NCBI GenBank assembly: GCA_027627225.1
Contig: CM051024.1
Coordinates: 42,575,847-42,639,846, forward strand
Direction: 5' to 3'
Length of the DNA stretch: 64,000 nucleotides
DNA from: Congeria kusceri
Taxonomy: Eukaryota; Mollusca; Bivalvia; Myida; Dreissenidae
The position numbers were made by a program, and so were the translations under genes. Below the pieces are notes generated by a model. It had not been told where the DNA came from. It made no database searches and worked only from the letters and a program-made list of their open reading frames with translations. This document shows positions 32,061-45,090 of the stretch, one piece after another. How positions within the stretch are numbered: position 1 is the stretch's first letter; each line of letters begins with the position of its first letter.

Positions 32061-34247
32061 TTTTATCTTACCGAATACCATTTTTTTCTCATCATCACGC
32101 CAAAATAAATGAAAAATCACCCCTAAACTTAGCTATGCTGTATTTCATTACGTCATCTTGTTGATTTTCGTGACGTCATTTTATGATTATTTGTAAGAAT
32201 GGTTTTAGTGACTGGATATTGCCTCTGACTGACACAGTATGGAATAATACACGGTCAGCATGTCACCCGGCTAAACCAATGAAAAGCGAGTATTCTGCAC
32301 GAGGTAAGATAAAGTTCTGTTTATATTGAGACTTACACAATTGCAATGTTGCGGTAGTATATTTCCTTCTTGAACACCCAGAAAAAATAATTTCTGGTCC
32401 CGTTTATGACAGCTATGTAAGTACATTGAACACCAATTCAGAAATGATATATTTTTCATCCTACGGTTTTGTCGACACACACAAATGTAACTTTTCCTTA
32501 GAAGATTTTTTCCTGATGATTTTAAATACATATTGTTTTGTGTTTCAAATTTCATCAAAAATTCCTTTAGGACCACAGAATGATTTTAAAACCTAAAATC
32601 GAGTGTTAAAAGGACTATGTCAACGACAATTGGATGTAGTAGATTAAAGAAATACGCTAAACTAAGGTTATCGAACTCACGACTAAGGAGCCATACTAAG
32701 AAAACACAGTATACATCGCTTTATACACCTGCATTATTTTGCTTTGTAACGAAACGTGTTAAACTATGATTATACAAAATACTCACAATTCTGACGTCAA
32801 CATGTAAACTTAAAAAATGGCCAAACAAACACGATCGTATTATAACTTTATTTTTGTGTATATCAGAAGGAAAAAACGCTATTCCCATTATATATTTTAC
32901 TGGTATGACATGCCATTATTAATGATTTGAGAAATTGCTTCCTTGAGGCTCTTTTCGTTGACATAGTCCCTTTCAGTTCAAGGCTTGATGCATGAACTTT
33001 GGGGTTGTTTATTTTCCCTTTACCTGAGCCGACGCAAACAGATCTTCATAGAAGCGCCAATACGCGCGTCACCGTCACCATTTGAAAGTAACATACATTA
33101 TAACACGCAAACATATATTTTACCGACCAGCTTATCGCACTACTGTATATTTGTTTGGTATTATTCGTTTTTTAGTCAATATTAGTTACAAAACATGCAC
33201 AAAAACAGCAAAATGTTGACATCGGTACAAACATGGTCTTATTTAAATAATTAGAGCAAAATTGTTTTGTCTTAAGTTTTAACAGCATAAGATGACGAAC
33301 AAAATAGTTCCGGATTGGTACGATCGTTTTACATTTAGACGCAAAACTGTTGTACAGGGAGATGTAACTGTGTCATACACATTTAATCCAAACACACATC
33401 TTACGCAAGTTATAAGAGTGTAAATAAGTATTTCAATCACTAAATTGGTTTCGAAACCGTGCATGTTGTATTTGTTGTTTTTGTTCACCAGTTGTAAAAA
33501 AGTAACTGTCTTTATCACGTGTTTGATTCTGTTTTAAGCCAGATAATGTGGATGTCGAATGTGTAATTATGCCTATTGTTAAACAATGAAACGCCGTCAA
33601 AAGCATTCGTTTATATGTGTCAGCATTTAAATTAAAAGTTACTTTAAACGTAGTAACAATCGTAATTATTGTAAGCATGTGTAGTCCATATAGCTAATAT
33701 GTCTTTTATTTGTGCATTCAATATAAACCAGATCGATATTAATAATCTTTTCTACAGCAAGAAAAGAACGTATTGTACGAGAGTATATTTTTTAATCAGT
33801 CAGTAAAATGTACATGTGCTCATTGTTAAAGACGCATACGTGCATAATAGTAAAACATTAATATTCTACATATACTCTGTAATGTGTACAAAATTCATTG
33901 ACCTTCTGATTTGAAAACAAAGTCTATGCAATGGTCATTTTAAGCTAAGAAGTCAGGAACTTTGGTGGTGCACATCTACATAAGATAACCAGGCACTTTG
34001 CACGATAATTTGACGAAAGAAACATTGTAAACTTATCAGAAAAAGAACACAATTTTACGAGAACGTTGTTCAACTTTTACATTTTCACGGTATTAAATGG
34101 TATTGTTTCGTTTATTTCTTTTCTGGTTTCGGAATCTTGATCCTTACCAGTTACTTCTGATTATGATTATCTTTACAACCAATGTTTAATGTTTAATGTT
34201 CATATTTATATCAATTTTTTATACCAAGTTAATTTCAAAATAATAGA
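32061..34247. other. No recognised gene
   Basis: AT-rich sequence. It contains TACGTCA and TGACGTCA at 32,150-32,180 and CCAATGAAAAG at about 32,276, similar to sequence beside the hairpin at 47.4 kb. No coding or RNA feature was recognised. Confidence 0.4.
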
Positions 34248-34411
34248 AGGTTATTTATCAGCGTTCTGTACAATACGGTGATATATTTGGACAAGTACAC
34301 AGCTGACATTTCCATATTGCACGAGCCGATAAGCGAGTCCAATGTGAGAATTTCAGCTGTGTACGAGTCCAAATATATCACCGTATTGTACAGAACGCTG
34401 TTAAATAATCT
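34248..34411. mobile_element. Foldback element B (63-bp arms)
   Basis: The arm at 34,248-34,310 (core TCTGTACAATACGGTGATAT) and its near-exact complement at 34,349-34,411 are separated by a 38-base loop. There is no coding capacity. Confidence 0.85.
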
Positions 34412-35164
34412 TTTTAGTATATACCTATTTATATTTTTGTATTATTTGCATAATATTTACATTAAACAGTCAGCGGAGCAGTGAGCGCTCACGATATTAA
34501 CAAAAGACGTCGCTCTAAGTGATAAATAATTTGCAAACATACATTTTTGTCTTTTAGTCTTTAACCTGCATTAACGTCTTATTTTAAACATTGAGTGTGA
34601 AGATATTTAGACGTGTCATGTTTAAAAGGTGGCGTGATCAATAGGAAGTGTCTGCAGCGCGTTTGTTTAAATTAGTATTACACACTGATGCATGTTATCG
34701 AATTGAATATTACACTGTTCAATGATTCAAAGTGTTTCATCGATATTCAGAACTCGAATAAACCAATATTGATCAACATGAGTGGTGTTATATGCAAACA
34801 AAAATGGATAGTGACGACAGAAAACAGATTTCGCTGAACTCTAGGATTGTTATGTGTCGTGTTGCAGGCTTTATATCTGTACGGTTAACGTTACAAATAG
34901 TTAAACAAAACTAATAAATAGTTGTAGTAGTTCTAGAAGGTGACATTCATAATCGGATATAGGTTTGGAGACACATTTACGTTTACACAAAGCATACGTT
35001 TTGACCAGACAAGGCGATTCAGAAAACAAATCGAGTAACTAGTTAGCACAGTTTACAAGAAACAAGAAATGTCCTTAAAACAGACAGTCGGCGTTGAAAT
35101 TAATATTGAGATGCATTTTGAAATTACATAAACATAACAGAGAGCCAAGATGATCGGTTACGTG

Positions 35165-35805
35165 ACTTCTCATACCCCAGACTTTTTGACTTGTTGGACC
35201 CCAGATTTTTCGGACACCATAAGAAAACTTCTCGGTCCCTAAAGTTAATTCGAGCTAAATTCAATTATTATTAATATTTGTAACGTGAATAATTATATCA
35301 TACATCTCCAAGTTTTCGTCAGTAATATATGAATAACTAAATAATTTACGCTTACATAATTGTTATATGAATTTGTCAGGCCAATTTAACAAATTAACAA
35401 TGTACGAAAATAATTGCGAGAATGAATAAAAATGCAATGCATCAGACGAGCCAATATAGTTATTTAACGTAATATAGCATAAATTCATCTTAAAAGTAGT
35501 CTAATATAAACGTTATTGAAAGTCAAATAAACATTTATACTTTGTATCCCAATAAAAAGAAATATTCAGGGAACATTCAGCGCATTACAAATTTTTAGAC
35601 TTTATTTTTGATAACACAAACATTAAATTTTATTTATTATAATGATTTAAAATTATATTCGGAAGGGATATGATTTATCAAGGTTTCTGTGTATAATTAG
35701 TATTGCAAATTGTGTATTCATGCTACGCGAATATATAACTTGTCGCGTCAAATTTCTAGTTTTTCATTGGTACTAATTTACAAGAAATCTAGGTCAAAAG
35801 TGATC
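35165..35805 (-). repeat. Dispersed repeat, partner of 20,853-21,870
   Basis: Reverse complement shares GACAAATTCATATAACAATT-type, TTTTCTTATGGTGTCCGAAA and GATCACTTTTGACCTAGATT blocks with the copy in the gene 1 intron. This copy is shorter. Confidence 0.6.
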
Positions 35806-38800
35806 AAAGAACGCCGACAAAAATCTTCGAGGCTATATAAAAAGGAATTAAAATGATTGTTGCTGGATTTGAAGACGTTTTCGAATAATTGGATCAGGGT
35901 CATTATTGGTCGTGGTAAAACTAAAAGTTGCATATTCGTTCAGTTTTTGAGTACTCGGACATTATGGTATTTTTATATTCGGACCGTTCAATACTGAAAA
36001 TATTGTACGTCAAAGTCCAATGACGACATCTGATTGGAGGATATAAATAGGTATATAATAATAAATAATTTTATAAGTATGCTATTTAAGTATTAATTAT
36101 GATTAGTATGCTGTTTTTAATTAACACCGTTATTTTACATCTGTATCTAGTCTAATGTCACAAAATAGTTCACGTTTCTCATTGATAAAACATTAAAACC
36201 TCAGTTTGTTTCAATCGTGTTTAAATTTTCTAAAATAAAGCATATTTACTTGTAATATAAAATAAAAATCAATAAAACCCTCTTTGTTAATTTCCTCTTT
36301 TACCATTGACAAACTACCACTTATCAGATAGAATTAAAATGGCGCAGAAGCGTTTTAGAATGTAAACAATTCAGTCAATATCACGCGAATAGGGCTATTG
36401 ACGTAAAACAAGTATCCCTCAGTAGAAGATTTATTTAGGTTAAAACACACATTTATAACGCTCGATATAATACAATGAATGTGCGAAGTATGTGCACTAT
36501 CATCATTCCGTGGCAAGAACAAAGCATTAAGCATTGCAACTATCATTAGACACGTTTAGCTTAATGTTATAAAATGTGAAGTCACTTTGGTAGTAAGCGT
36601 AGAAAAACTTGTTTGTGAACGATTAGCATAAACAATTATCCAAAATGTGTTTTCCCAATTTTGTTCCCATATGAATCACTCACAATTATTATTTTCTGCA
36701 GATAATAAGCATGACTTAATCATATATAATATAATATGAAGTGAAATTTAAAAAAAAATGAAAAAAAATCAATAAGCTTGTAGTGTTCCTACGTAGAACG
36801 AGTATCCATATGACATGTATAACGTCAGAGAATACAGCTGACCGTAAACAAACACAAACAATGCAATATCTGTTCAACTAGGGTGAAGATGTTTATTCCT
36901 TCATATCACTGGTCGTGTCAACTTCACATTTATGATAAACAGCAAACATATTATCAGCGTGTTTACGTTTGTCAAACACTTGCATTTGCTATTTGGTTCT
37001 AATCCACATTTTCGTAATATCAAACTTTGAAAGCACTGCGGCTCAAAATTGAACAGGGCAATATCTATATCATTATTGAATTCAATTTATGTAGTTTCTG
37101 TTTCTAACACAATTTCAAATGTTGTGTTTATATTCATACCACCAAGTACATTATTTGCTTTATTACAAAATTTGTGAAATGTTGTCGGGATTATTCAATT
37201 TTATTCAGGCTCCGTGTGGACAATATTTTACTGCCGATTGTTTTGTTGCAACTAGGAAAGAGTGAACGAAACTTGTTCATGCTTGAGTGATACATATTTA
37301 CAATTGTTTCTTTTCTAATTTTGACCAAACTAATATGGAGTCAGCCTCAAAGGCTATCGCCTTTTGGACTGATATACCTACGTTGTTACTTACAAACACA
37401 AAATATACTCATTTAAAACTTTCATAAATTAACAAAATAATCCAAAGATAGCGAATCGGGCTCATTATTGTTAGTTTACTTTAATTTTACAATCTTACTA
37501 TCTTAAATATATTTTCACAAATGATGTTAGATTTTGCAAACAGATAACCATGAGATGAAATTCTTCTAGCGTATTATGCGCCGGAGTCAACGAACGGACT
37601 GGGTAGATCTACTAACTTTAAGGCGCATGATACACATGTGCTATTGCTGTTCTAATGAGTCATAAGAAGTAATTACGAAATTGTATGTTATGTCGAATGT
37701 CGTTCACAATGTTTGTTTACCTGCCTGTTTATTTTCCTTGTGTATATCGCTACCAAAAACAAACAGTGCAATACACGTGTATACGCTTGCATCAATGTCC
37801 CGATTCATCGTAAATGAATCAAAGTGTGTATTTGACATGTACACATGACGATGACAAATCTCCAATTGTAATTGTTATTGTACCATTATGTGATCATATA
37901 ATATCATTGTAATATGTGTTCAGGGTTATAAATAAATATGTTATAATGTACCAATATCGTTTTTAGTCCAATCTTATACTGTTATACGTGACAATTAAAG
38001 TCTTGTTTCTAAGTAAGTACAATTAATGTATTAAACCACTGTCAAAAGAACACAATATACACAGTTGATGTGTCAAATCAGCGTTATTCATATAGCATTA
38101 CTTAACAAAAAATGTGTAATCAAATCTGTTCAAGTACAGCACAACCTAATTCGTATTGCATTCGTTAACAAATGCTGTATTTTATAAGCAAATGTTAAGA
38201 TGTACATTATCAATCGGAAACATATACGGACGCACACGATTGAGTCTATGCTATCAGGATTAACTAGTTGTTAACTGAAGTAAGATTCGTGACCAAGTTA
38301 ACCCTTTATAGTGAAAGATAAATATATTGATCACTTTCAAACGACGTTCAACAAGGATGTAGAAAATCCGATCAATGTCACGGATAATTTAACATATTCT
38401 ATCAGTAACCAAAATAATTGCAGCGCTTCGCAATTCATTGATAATACGGAAACAAGACTAGCCTGTCGCAGTGCTTGATGCTTAAAGTTTAAAGTTTGGG
38501 GTATTATGATTATGTAGTCTCTAATCATTATGTATTTAACATTTCATTTTCAAAATCTAGTAGACTGACCATTTTCGGTTGTAAATGTGACATTACATGT
38601 ATGTCATTACACTATGAGTTTGAATGTGACATGCCTTGTGTTAATGCAATTTCGGCTTTCAGGTTCTCCCAAATAGTTCCCAGTAAGTAATGGTATTTGG
38701 ACATAGAATTACCTCGTTACATGTGTAGAAAGCCTACGGATTTCCAAAATATAGTTGTAGTATATATAGAAAGAAATATAAACAGCTATAAAGCTTTGAC

Positions 38801-39153
38801 AAAAATGAAAAGGTGCCGTTTGCCAACCTGTAAATAGATCACTAAATAGATGTAAAACATTACGTTCTAACTAAATTATGCACTGATGCTGTTTCTGAAT
38901 TCAAATTATTGTATTTATATAGTAAATATCAGGCTAAGATTAGGGATTTTGAGTTAGCGGGGGTGGATATAGTAAATAGGTTGCACAAACATATTTGGCA
39001 TGCAATAATGGTTAAATTGTGTGACAGGTTAGCGCGATTGACTAGTCTACTCTTCAACAGAATTATAAGAATGCACATAAATTGTTAATATTCTTCTTCT
39101 TCAAATCTATATATGACCATATTTATTTGGAAAAGACTTTTCACGCTCTATTT
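35806..39153. other. No recognised gene
   Basis: AT-rich and without open frames of note, domains, RNA genes or clear repeats. Confidence 0.4.
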
Positions 39154-39464
39154 GAGCATTGTAGGACCATATTTTTCACAAATCATATTTTTTACATCTT
39201 TTAAAAATACGATGTCGTTCTTCACCGGTGTTAAAATTGAGATCTTATTCTTCACACAGCACAGTCTTATTCTTCAAATTTTCTGTGAAGTGTTTTATCT
39301 TATCCAGTCTTTTATATGCAATGAAATCATATTATTATGTGATCATCATGCAGACCTTGTCTTGGGCCAATCACATTCTACACACTTAAAAATGTGACTA
39401 ATTAGATCCTATTCTTCACAGCTGTGTGAAAAATATGGTTTGTAAAAAATATGATCCTACAGAG
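39154..39464. mobile_element. MITE-like element with 42-bp terminal inverted repeats
   Basis: GTAGGACCATATTTTTCACA near 39,161 and its complement ending near 39,464 form TIRs of about 42 bp. The 94-codon open frame inside shows no recognisable protein. Confidence 0.7.
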
Positions 39465-39554
39465 CATTATTTAATAATGGTGTTATATTTATACAAATTG
39501 TCACGTTCTTGAGGTACAAAAATGTGATATAGTAAACGCTGATATAAGAATGGA

Positions 39555-39750
39555 ACAGAGTCCATATTGCCATACCTTTTGTTTTTGATGTCAACTAATT
39601 CCGCCCAAAAATTATATTATCGCTGTTAATTTGCACAAAAACAAATTTTGATGTTCATATCTTTGCTTTGAAGACGCACGTATTGAGTAAACGCTGTGGT
39701 AGGAAGTATAAATACGGTGTGCAAAAAATATCTTCCTTATTGCATCAAGG
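39555..39750 (+). repeat. Diverged dispersed repeat, copy 2
   Basis: Same orientation as 30,780-30,975. The shared landmarks are TTTTTGATGTC, TATATTATCGCTG and ATCTTCCTTATTGCATCAA. Confidence 0.5.
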
Positions 39751-40674
39751 TCACAATACACTAAATAAATAAGTGATGTAGGGCTGTACTCTCTAAATAA
39801 ATCAACAAGTTTAACTCGTAGCATGTTTTTAGGTTTAGACACTTGCTTTGATATTCTTTTTTGGAGATGTTGGTAGGGTAAGCATTGGTATGCACAAACA
39901 AATCACTGATATGTTTTAAGATTGGAGACTACAGTATGACACTTGAGCTGATTCGGGTTACATTCAACTAGAAAGTAGCCGCTAAAAAGATGTTGATAAA
40001 ACAGTCAAATTTGTTTAGTGTCGAGTTCTTTCTTACATAACACATGACATACCCTTTTTATTGCTTAAATCAATTCAGCTTAGAATGCTCTTTAAGAAAA
40101 GTATGGTTATGAGGGTCCCTATGTGCAAAATGTTGCATTTAGTTTTGGTCAAATTTATCGCTTTTACATTACATTTCATACGGATTGAAATTAGTATATT
40201 GTAACCTCAACGGGAAATCTCGCGATATTTAGGAATAAATCAATAAGGTGAAATGATATTCTATAATTATATAAACAATAGTGATGTGTTTCAGATGTAT
40301 TGTTACCTGATAATGCAAACGTGTAGAAATAAAAATAAAAAAACGTTTAATTTGTTCAACGTATTCTGTGTGACAATAATGTAATGTTTACCATTGAATT
40401 ATATTCTGAAGTAGAGATGTAACCAATAAACCTCGGCTAAAACCACATGACATCTCATTATACAAATAATTATCAACAACATCAAATCACCAAAACGGTA
40501 CCTTAACCGTGAGACTGGAGTAAAAGTTCAATCCATCTAGTTCATTTACAATATGCTGATAGTGTTTTTTTTGCCACGGTAAGACATTTTAGCACAAATT
40601 CAGCAACAACGAGGTTTTATTCTATGAAGGATTCGTCAATTGAAACGTAGCAATGACTTTTAAATATGTTTTGA

Positions 40675-40775
40675 CAGGGACTTGTTCACAGATTTTATAA
40701 TTTTTATTTTCAAAAATTAAAGCATTTTAATCAAAAATGTAATATCACAAAATAATGCCTCCACCAGGACTCAAA
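40675..40775 (-). mobile_element. Truncated copy of the 5.8-kb TIR element
   Basis: AGGGACTTGTTCACAGATTT matches the right terminal repeat of the element at 5,789-6,198 in reverse orientation. A box B-like stretch follows about 90 bp later. The opposite terminus was not found. Confidence 0.45.
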
Positions 40776-41666
40776 TACGAAGACAGCCTGATGAAACTAA
40801 TGTCAAACAAACAATAGACGCGTTTCACATTCCCATTTTTAGCGATTATCACGACACACTAATTTTTCGGCGAATCGAAAACGAGGCTCGCGATGTATTG
40901 ATAGTGAGTAATACTGGTTGCATATCGGTCATTTACAGTTTATTCCTTTTGAATTTGATCAATATTTACTTAGTTTACTTCTTAATAAAAAGAAATGGCA
41001 TGGTACATCATATATGTATGATATATGATAACTAGAGTGTCAGATTAATTAGTATATCGTCGCTAATTGAAAAAAAAATGCAATTTAGACTTGGGTACTT
41101 TCTCTGAGATTGACAGACTTCGTATTGTTCAAACGTGGTTTTATCAATTATAAGATAATAATCTTGTATAGACACATGACCATTATTATGAAACCAGAAT
41201 GTGTATATATAGGTCCTAATTTTAAAATAACATGTGCCACAATTACGTAATCAATGTGCATACCAATTAGTGAAGTCACGAGTCATTGTCTCGGCAGCTA
41301 TGCTACTGACTTCACGAATCTACTTGATAACAAGTGAAAAATACAAAAATAACTTTATTTTATTGGCAATTATCCTGATCATTTGCTTGATATTATGATA
41401 TAAGGAATGAACATGTGTTTGTACACAACGTTTGAAGACATATAATGATAATTAACACTGCTTTCAACGTTTTGATATTAAACAATGATGTTTTATTTCT
41501 CAGTCATATTTTTTGTTTGTTTTTGGTTCTCTATTATTAGAGAGTAAATAGACTAAACGTCTTTGATAAATTCTTGTTAACTCGGTAGAATTCTTAAGTT
41601 GTTTCACTGAAATGAACAAAAAAGCATTCTCCGGGATATCACTGTCTTGCTCATACTGCAGAATAA

Positions 41667-41748
<82 letters not shown>
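41667..41748 (+). repeat. (AAT)n microsatellite
   Basis: About 27 uninterrupted AAT units. Confidence 0.97.
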
Positions 41749-41751
<3 letters not shown>

Positions 41752-42149
41752 TTATTTGTAACAGTCAAGCTGTTATTGAATTACCACAGCCAACACTGAA
41801 TCCGGAATAAACGAACTGCTTCTGTTAAATAAATATTAAATAAATAAATAATAATTAATTAATAATTACTTACGTAAACTGCAATAAATTCAGCAATTAT
41901 AGACTTATTTCAATCCATACAAAATCAGATCTGAAGATCTGAATATGAAGTAACATAAGCATGATGTAAATCATACCCGGTAGTTTCGTTAGCAGATTTG
42001 GCTATCTTGTGATTGTTACATTATTAGCATTATAATTTAAGTATCTGAAACATATCCACGTATACATAATTAAGTGAATAAAACAGAGATAAGTGTTATG
42101 AATAAAACAAAAAAAAACATTTAATAAGCTTAACCATATGTGCTTATGT

Positions 42150-42677
42150 TCTAATTACCCCAAAACGGAAATCACATCATCAGGGTTACATGCTGTCAGT
42201 TAGTTAATAAGCACATGTGGCTGAGTGCAGGATGCATATAATTTGTAAAATACAGTTTAAATGATATGTTTTGGTATCATTTTAAAGGTATATATGTAAG
42301 CAATAAGAAAAAAGGCTGTTTTGTGCACTACTTGTTTGTCTAGTGGTTCCCAGCTTCATAACTTTTGGCCCATGCATTCTTGCGCAAAATGGCAGCCGCC
42401 ATGCCCGTCAAAACCGGTGTTTTTTCTAAGGTAAATATTTTGAGTTACAACACATAGAATTTTTTGACATGCTGTTTTTTTCAAAAGGTTATGTCCTCAT
42501 CTTGCCAACAATGTATGGTGATATATTGGAAAGTAGCTTGGTCATGGTGAAAAGTGAGATCATATTTTGAATATGTTATATGTAACAAAGAAGGAATTTA
42601 TTTGCGCATGCGTAACCTTATTATCTAACTGACAGCATGTAACCCTGAGGATGTGACTTCCGTTTTGGGGTAATTAG
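42150..42677. mobile_element. MITE-like element with 60-bp terminal inverted repeats
   Basis: TCTAATTACCCCAAAACGGA at the left and its complement at the right (TCCGTTTTGGGGTAATTAGA) begin arms of about 60 bp that also include GGGTTACATGCTGTCAGTTA. The interior of about 400 bp has no coding frame. Confidence 0.82.
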
Positions 42678-42703
42678 ACCTAATGAGAGATTAATATATG
42701 GCG

Positions 42704-42801
42704 GCGCGAGGGCATGGCTCGATAATAGTCCCGGCAAAGCGATAATGGCTCGAGGGCCATTTGCGACTTGCCGGGCCTATTATCGGGCCATGCCCCCGCG
42801 C
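42704..42801. mobile_element. GC-rich foldback
   Basis: GCGCGAGGGCATGGCTCGAT and its near complement ATCGGGCCATGCCCCCGCGC enclose about 20 bases. The arms are about 38 bp and much richer in G and C than the surroundings. Confidence 0.75.
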
Positions 42802-42826
42802 AGTCATTTATTGACATGTTTAATAC

Positions 42827-43076
42827 ATATGAGGCGCGTCGTGGGAAAGCCAGGCTTAATACATGAGCGTAAAGCGTCGTCCCGGATCAGCCTGTGCAGT
42901 CCGCACAGGCTGATCCAGGACGGCACTTTCCGCCTGAAGTGGATTTATGGTTAGAAGAGACTTCCTTGAAACAGAAAATACCATAAAAGCGGAAAGCGCA
43001 GTCCGCACAGGCTAATCCGGGACGACACTAGACGCACATGCATTAAGCCCGGTTTTCCCACGACACACCTCATATC
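42827..43076. mobile_element. MITE-like element with GAGGYGYGTCGTGGGAAA ends
   Basis: Left end CATATGAGGCGCGTCGTGGG and right end CCCACGACACACCTCATATC are inverted repeats. Long subterminal blocks include CCGCACAGGCTGATCC copies in both orientations. The type is familiar as an abundant non-autonomous element in heterodont bivalves (recognised from general knowledge). Confidence 0.78.
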
Positions 43077-44653
43077 TTTTTCTTATCATTCATATTTGTT
43101 TCTTATGACATTCGTGTTTTCTTTATTTCTTTCCAATTTATAACCTATTAAAACGCTTGTCAAAACAAATGTAATGTACACAATTTTCACGTATATTTAC
43201 ATATTATCTTATAACCAGTACATGTTATGGTATTTTAAGCAAGCATTTTTTATTCTTAGAAAAGACGACAGAAAAAATTTTCATGACGCAACATGGGTGA
43301 ACGTAGTTTTAAAATGTATTTAATTTTACGTTGACATATCTACATTTGCTGTGTATGTATGTAGATCCTATTTAGCGTTCATTTCGATAAATCTATATCT
43401 CATTAAATATATAACGTTTTACAATAGCAAAAAATGCATGTGTAGATTTGTATTCCAATGTTATTCCTGTGTAGGACAGTAATGCCCAAGCAATGCAAAA
43501 TGGCTTAGATACGCCCGTGTGGGTGCTATCAAGGACATGTTGATTGTACACGTCATCATTAGTGATGTCATTTGTTTCAAAAGATCTAGAACTTTATGAA
43601 TTGCTTTTCTTTTTTCCTGTGGAATTTATTTGGATATATCAATATATATATAATGCATTGGTGTGGATTTATTATAAGTTGGTGTAAAAAAAGCTGATGT
43701 GTCCAGGGTAGGGTTGAAAGCGTGTTGTGTTAATGAATCAAAAGGAGTACTGTTAAACTTAGCCTAGGAATTGTAATGTAAAAGTAGTAGAACTGTAGAC
43801 TCGTTCAGAGGCATTCACGATGTGCATTTAGTCTTACTAGAAAAGCACTCCTAATGCTAAAGCATTGATAGTGTTTGGTGCTTGTTGGCTCTTTCGGCCG
43901 AAATAACAGAACTTCTTAATGCCGCAAATATTTTTGCCTATTTTTACTTTCTATTTTAGTTTTGTGGCGATATGTTCTATCCAGTCTGAAACAGTGTCCG
44001 CCATTTTAAGCTTCGTATAGGTGTTTGAAACTGCTATAAGGCTGTCTCAAAAGTTTGAGTTTCACATTGTCAGCCATCTTTTTCGTGAAGTAACCTCAAA
44101 GGCGCGCTTGCGAAAGTTCGGCGGAGAAATTATCATAATCTGCCCCGCTGTGGCGGGGCACTTTTCAATAATTATCTTTGAGGAGCAATAAAGGGGATGA
44201 TTTACGTCAAAAAATGTTACTATATAGTAACATATGTATTAAACATTATTATTTTCCCTCACTTTTGTCTAAAATTATAAGTTCCCATTACCCGAGAAAG
44301 ATATATTTTGACTGTCCAAAACAGTCCAACCTTTTTGACACATGATCAAGCAAAAGTGACTGTCAGGTCATGTGACCCCCCTGACATTTTGAATGTCATA
44401 TAAGGGCAAGTAACTGCGTCAGTGTTTTTTAGCAACATCACGTAACATTTGCCTCCCTTGTCGTGACGTCATATAGTCGTGACGTCACTCTTCAATGTGT
44501 AAACAACGATTCTTTTCAAAGTTAACAGTAAGAATAATAGTTCGCTAGTATTGCTGAAGATGAAAGAAGATTTAGGCATTCTTCATTCTTGATGGGCCGC
44601 ATTAAGCATCTGTCTACCCTTTTTACTCAATTGTGTTCGGTATAATAAAACAC
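43077..44653. other. No recognised gene
   Basis: AT-rich. A small CCCCGC-TGTGG-GCGGGG hairpin lies at about 44,143-44,160. Two TGACGTCA sites (about 44,464-44,488) precede the foldback at 44,654. Confidence 0.4.
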
Positions 44654-44767
44654 ATATCAAATGGCAGCTTGTGTGACATTGATATTGTCAACCCTCGACA
44701 CTCGCCTCGGGTGACACTCTGCCCTCTGGTTGACAATATCAATGTCACACACGCTGCCAAATGATAT
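44654..44767. mobile_element. Foldback element C (40-bp arms)
   Basis: ATATCAAATGGCAGCTTGTG at 44,654 and its near complement ending at 44,767. The arms include TGACATTGATATTGTCAACC exactly on both sides. Confidence 0.82.
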
Positions 44768-44949
44768 TTATATAATCTGCATTCAATCTTATTCAATCGT
44801 TTCGGGTTACGAAGAATCGATAGTTTCCAACTAATGCGTATTTATTCAAGACAGGTTACAGCCGATGTATTTCTGTGTTAGATGTGTTATTTCGCTTTTT
44901 TATAATTATGTATTATTATGTAATTTTGGAGTATGGGACATTGTCAATT

Positions 44950-45090
44950 TCAGGGGCGTAGCCAGGATTGTAAAATTTATATGCACACGAGAACATTCCT
45001 TATGAGGGAGGGTGTGAGATGGGTATGTCCATCCCGCTAGTAGGGATTCGTGGGGGGGGGGGGCGGGTCTGTCTCACCCCGCCGTGGAAA
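44950..45090 (+). repeat. Repeat-like GC-rich segment with poly-G run
   Basis: AGGGGCGTAGCCAGGATTGT is a phrase common to dispersed repeats in many animal genomes. It is followed by a 13-base G run at about 45,052-45,064. Boundaries not determined. Confidence 0.4.
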
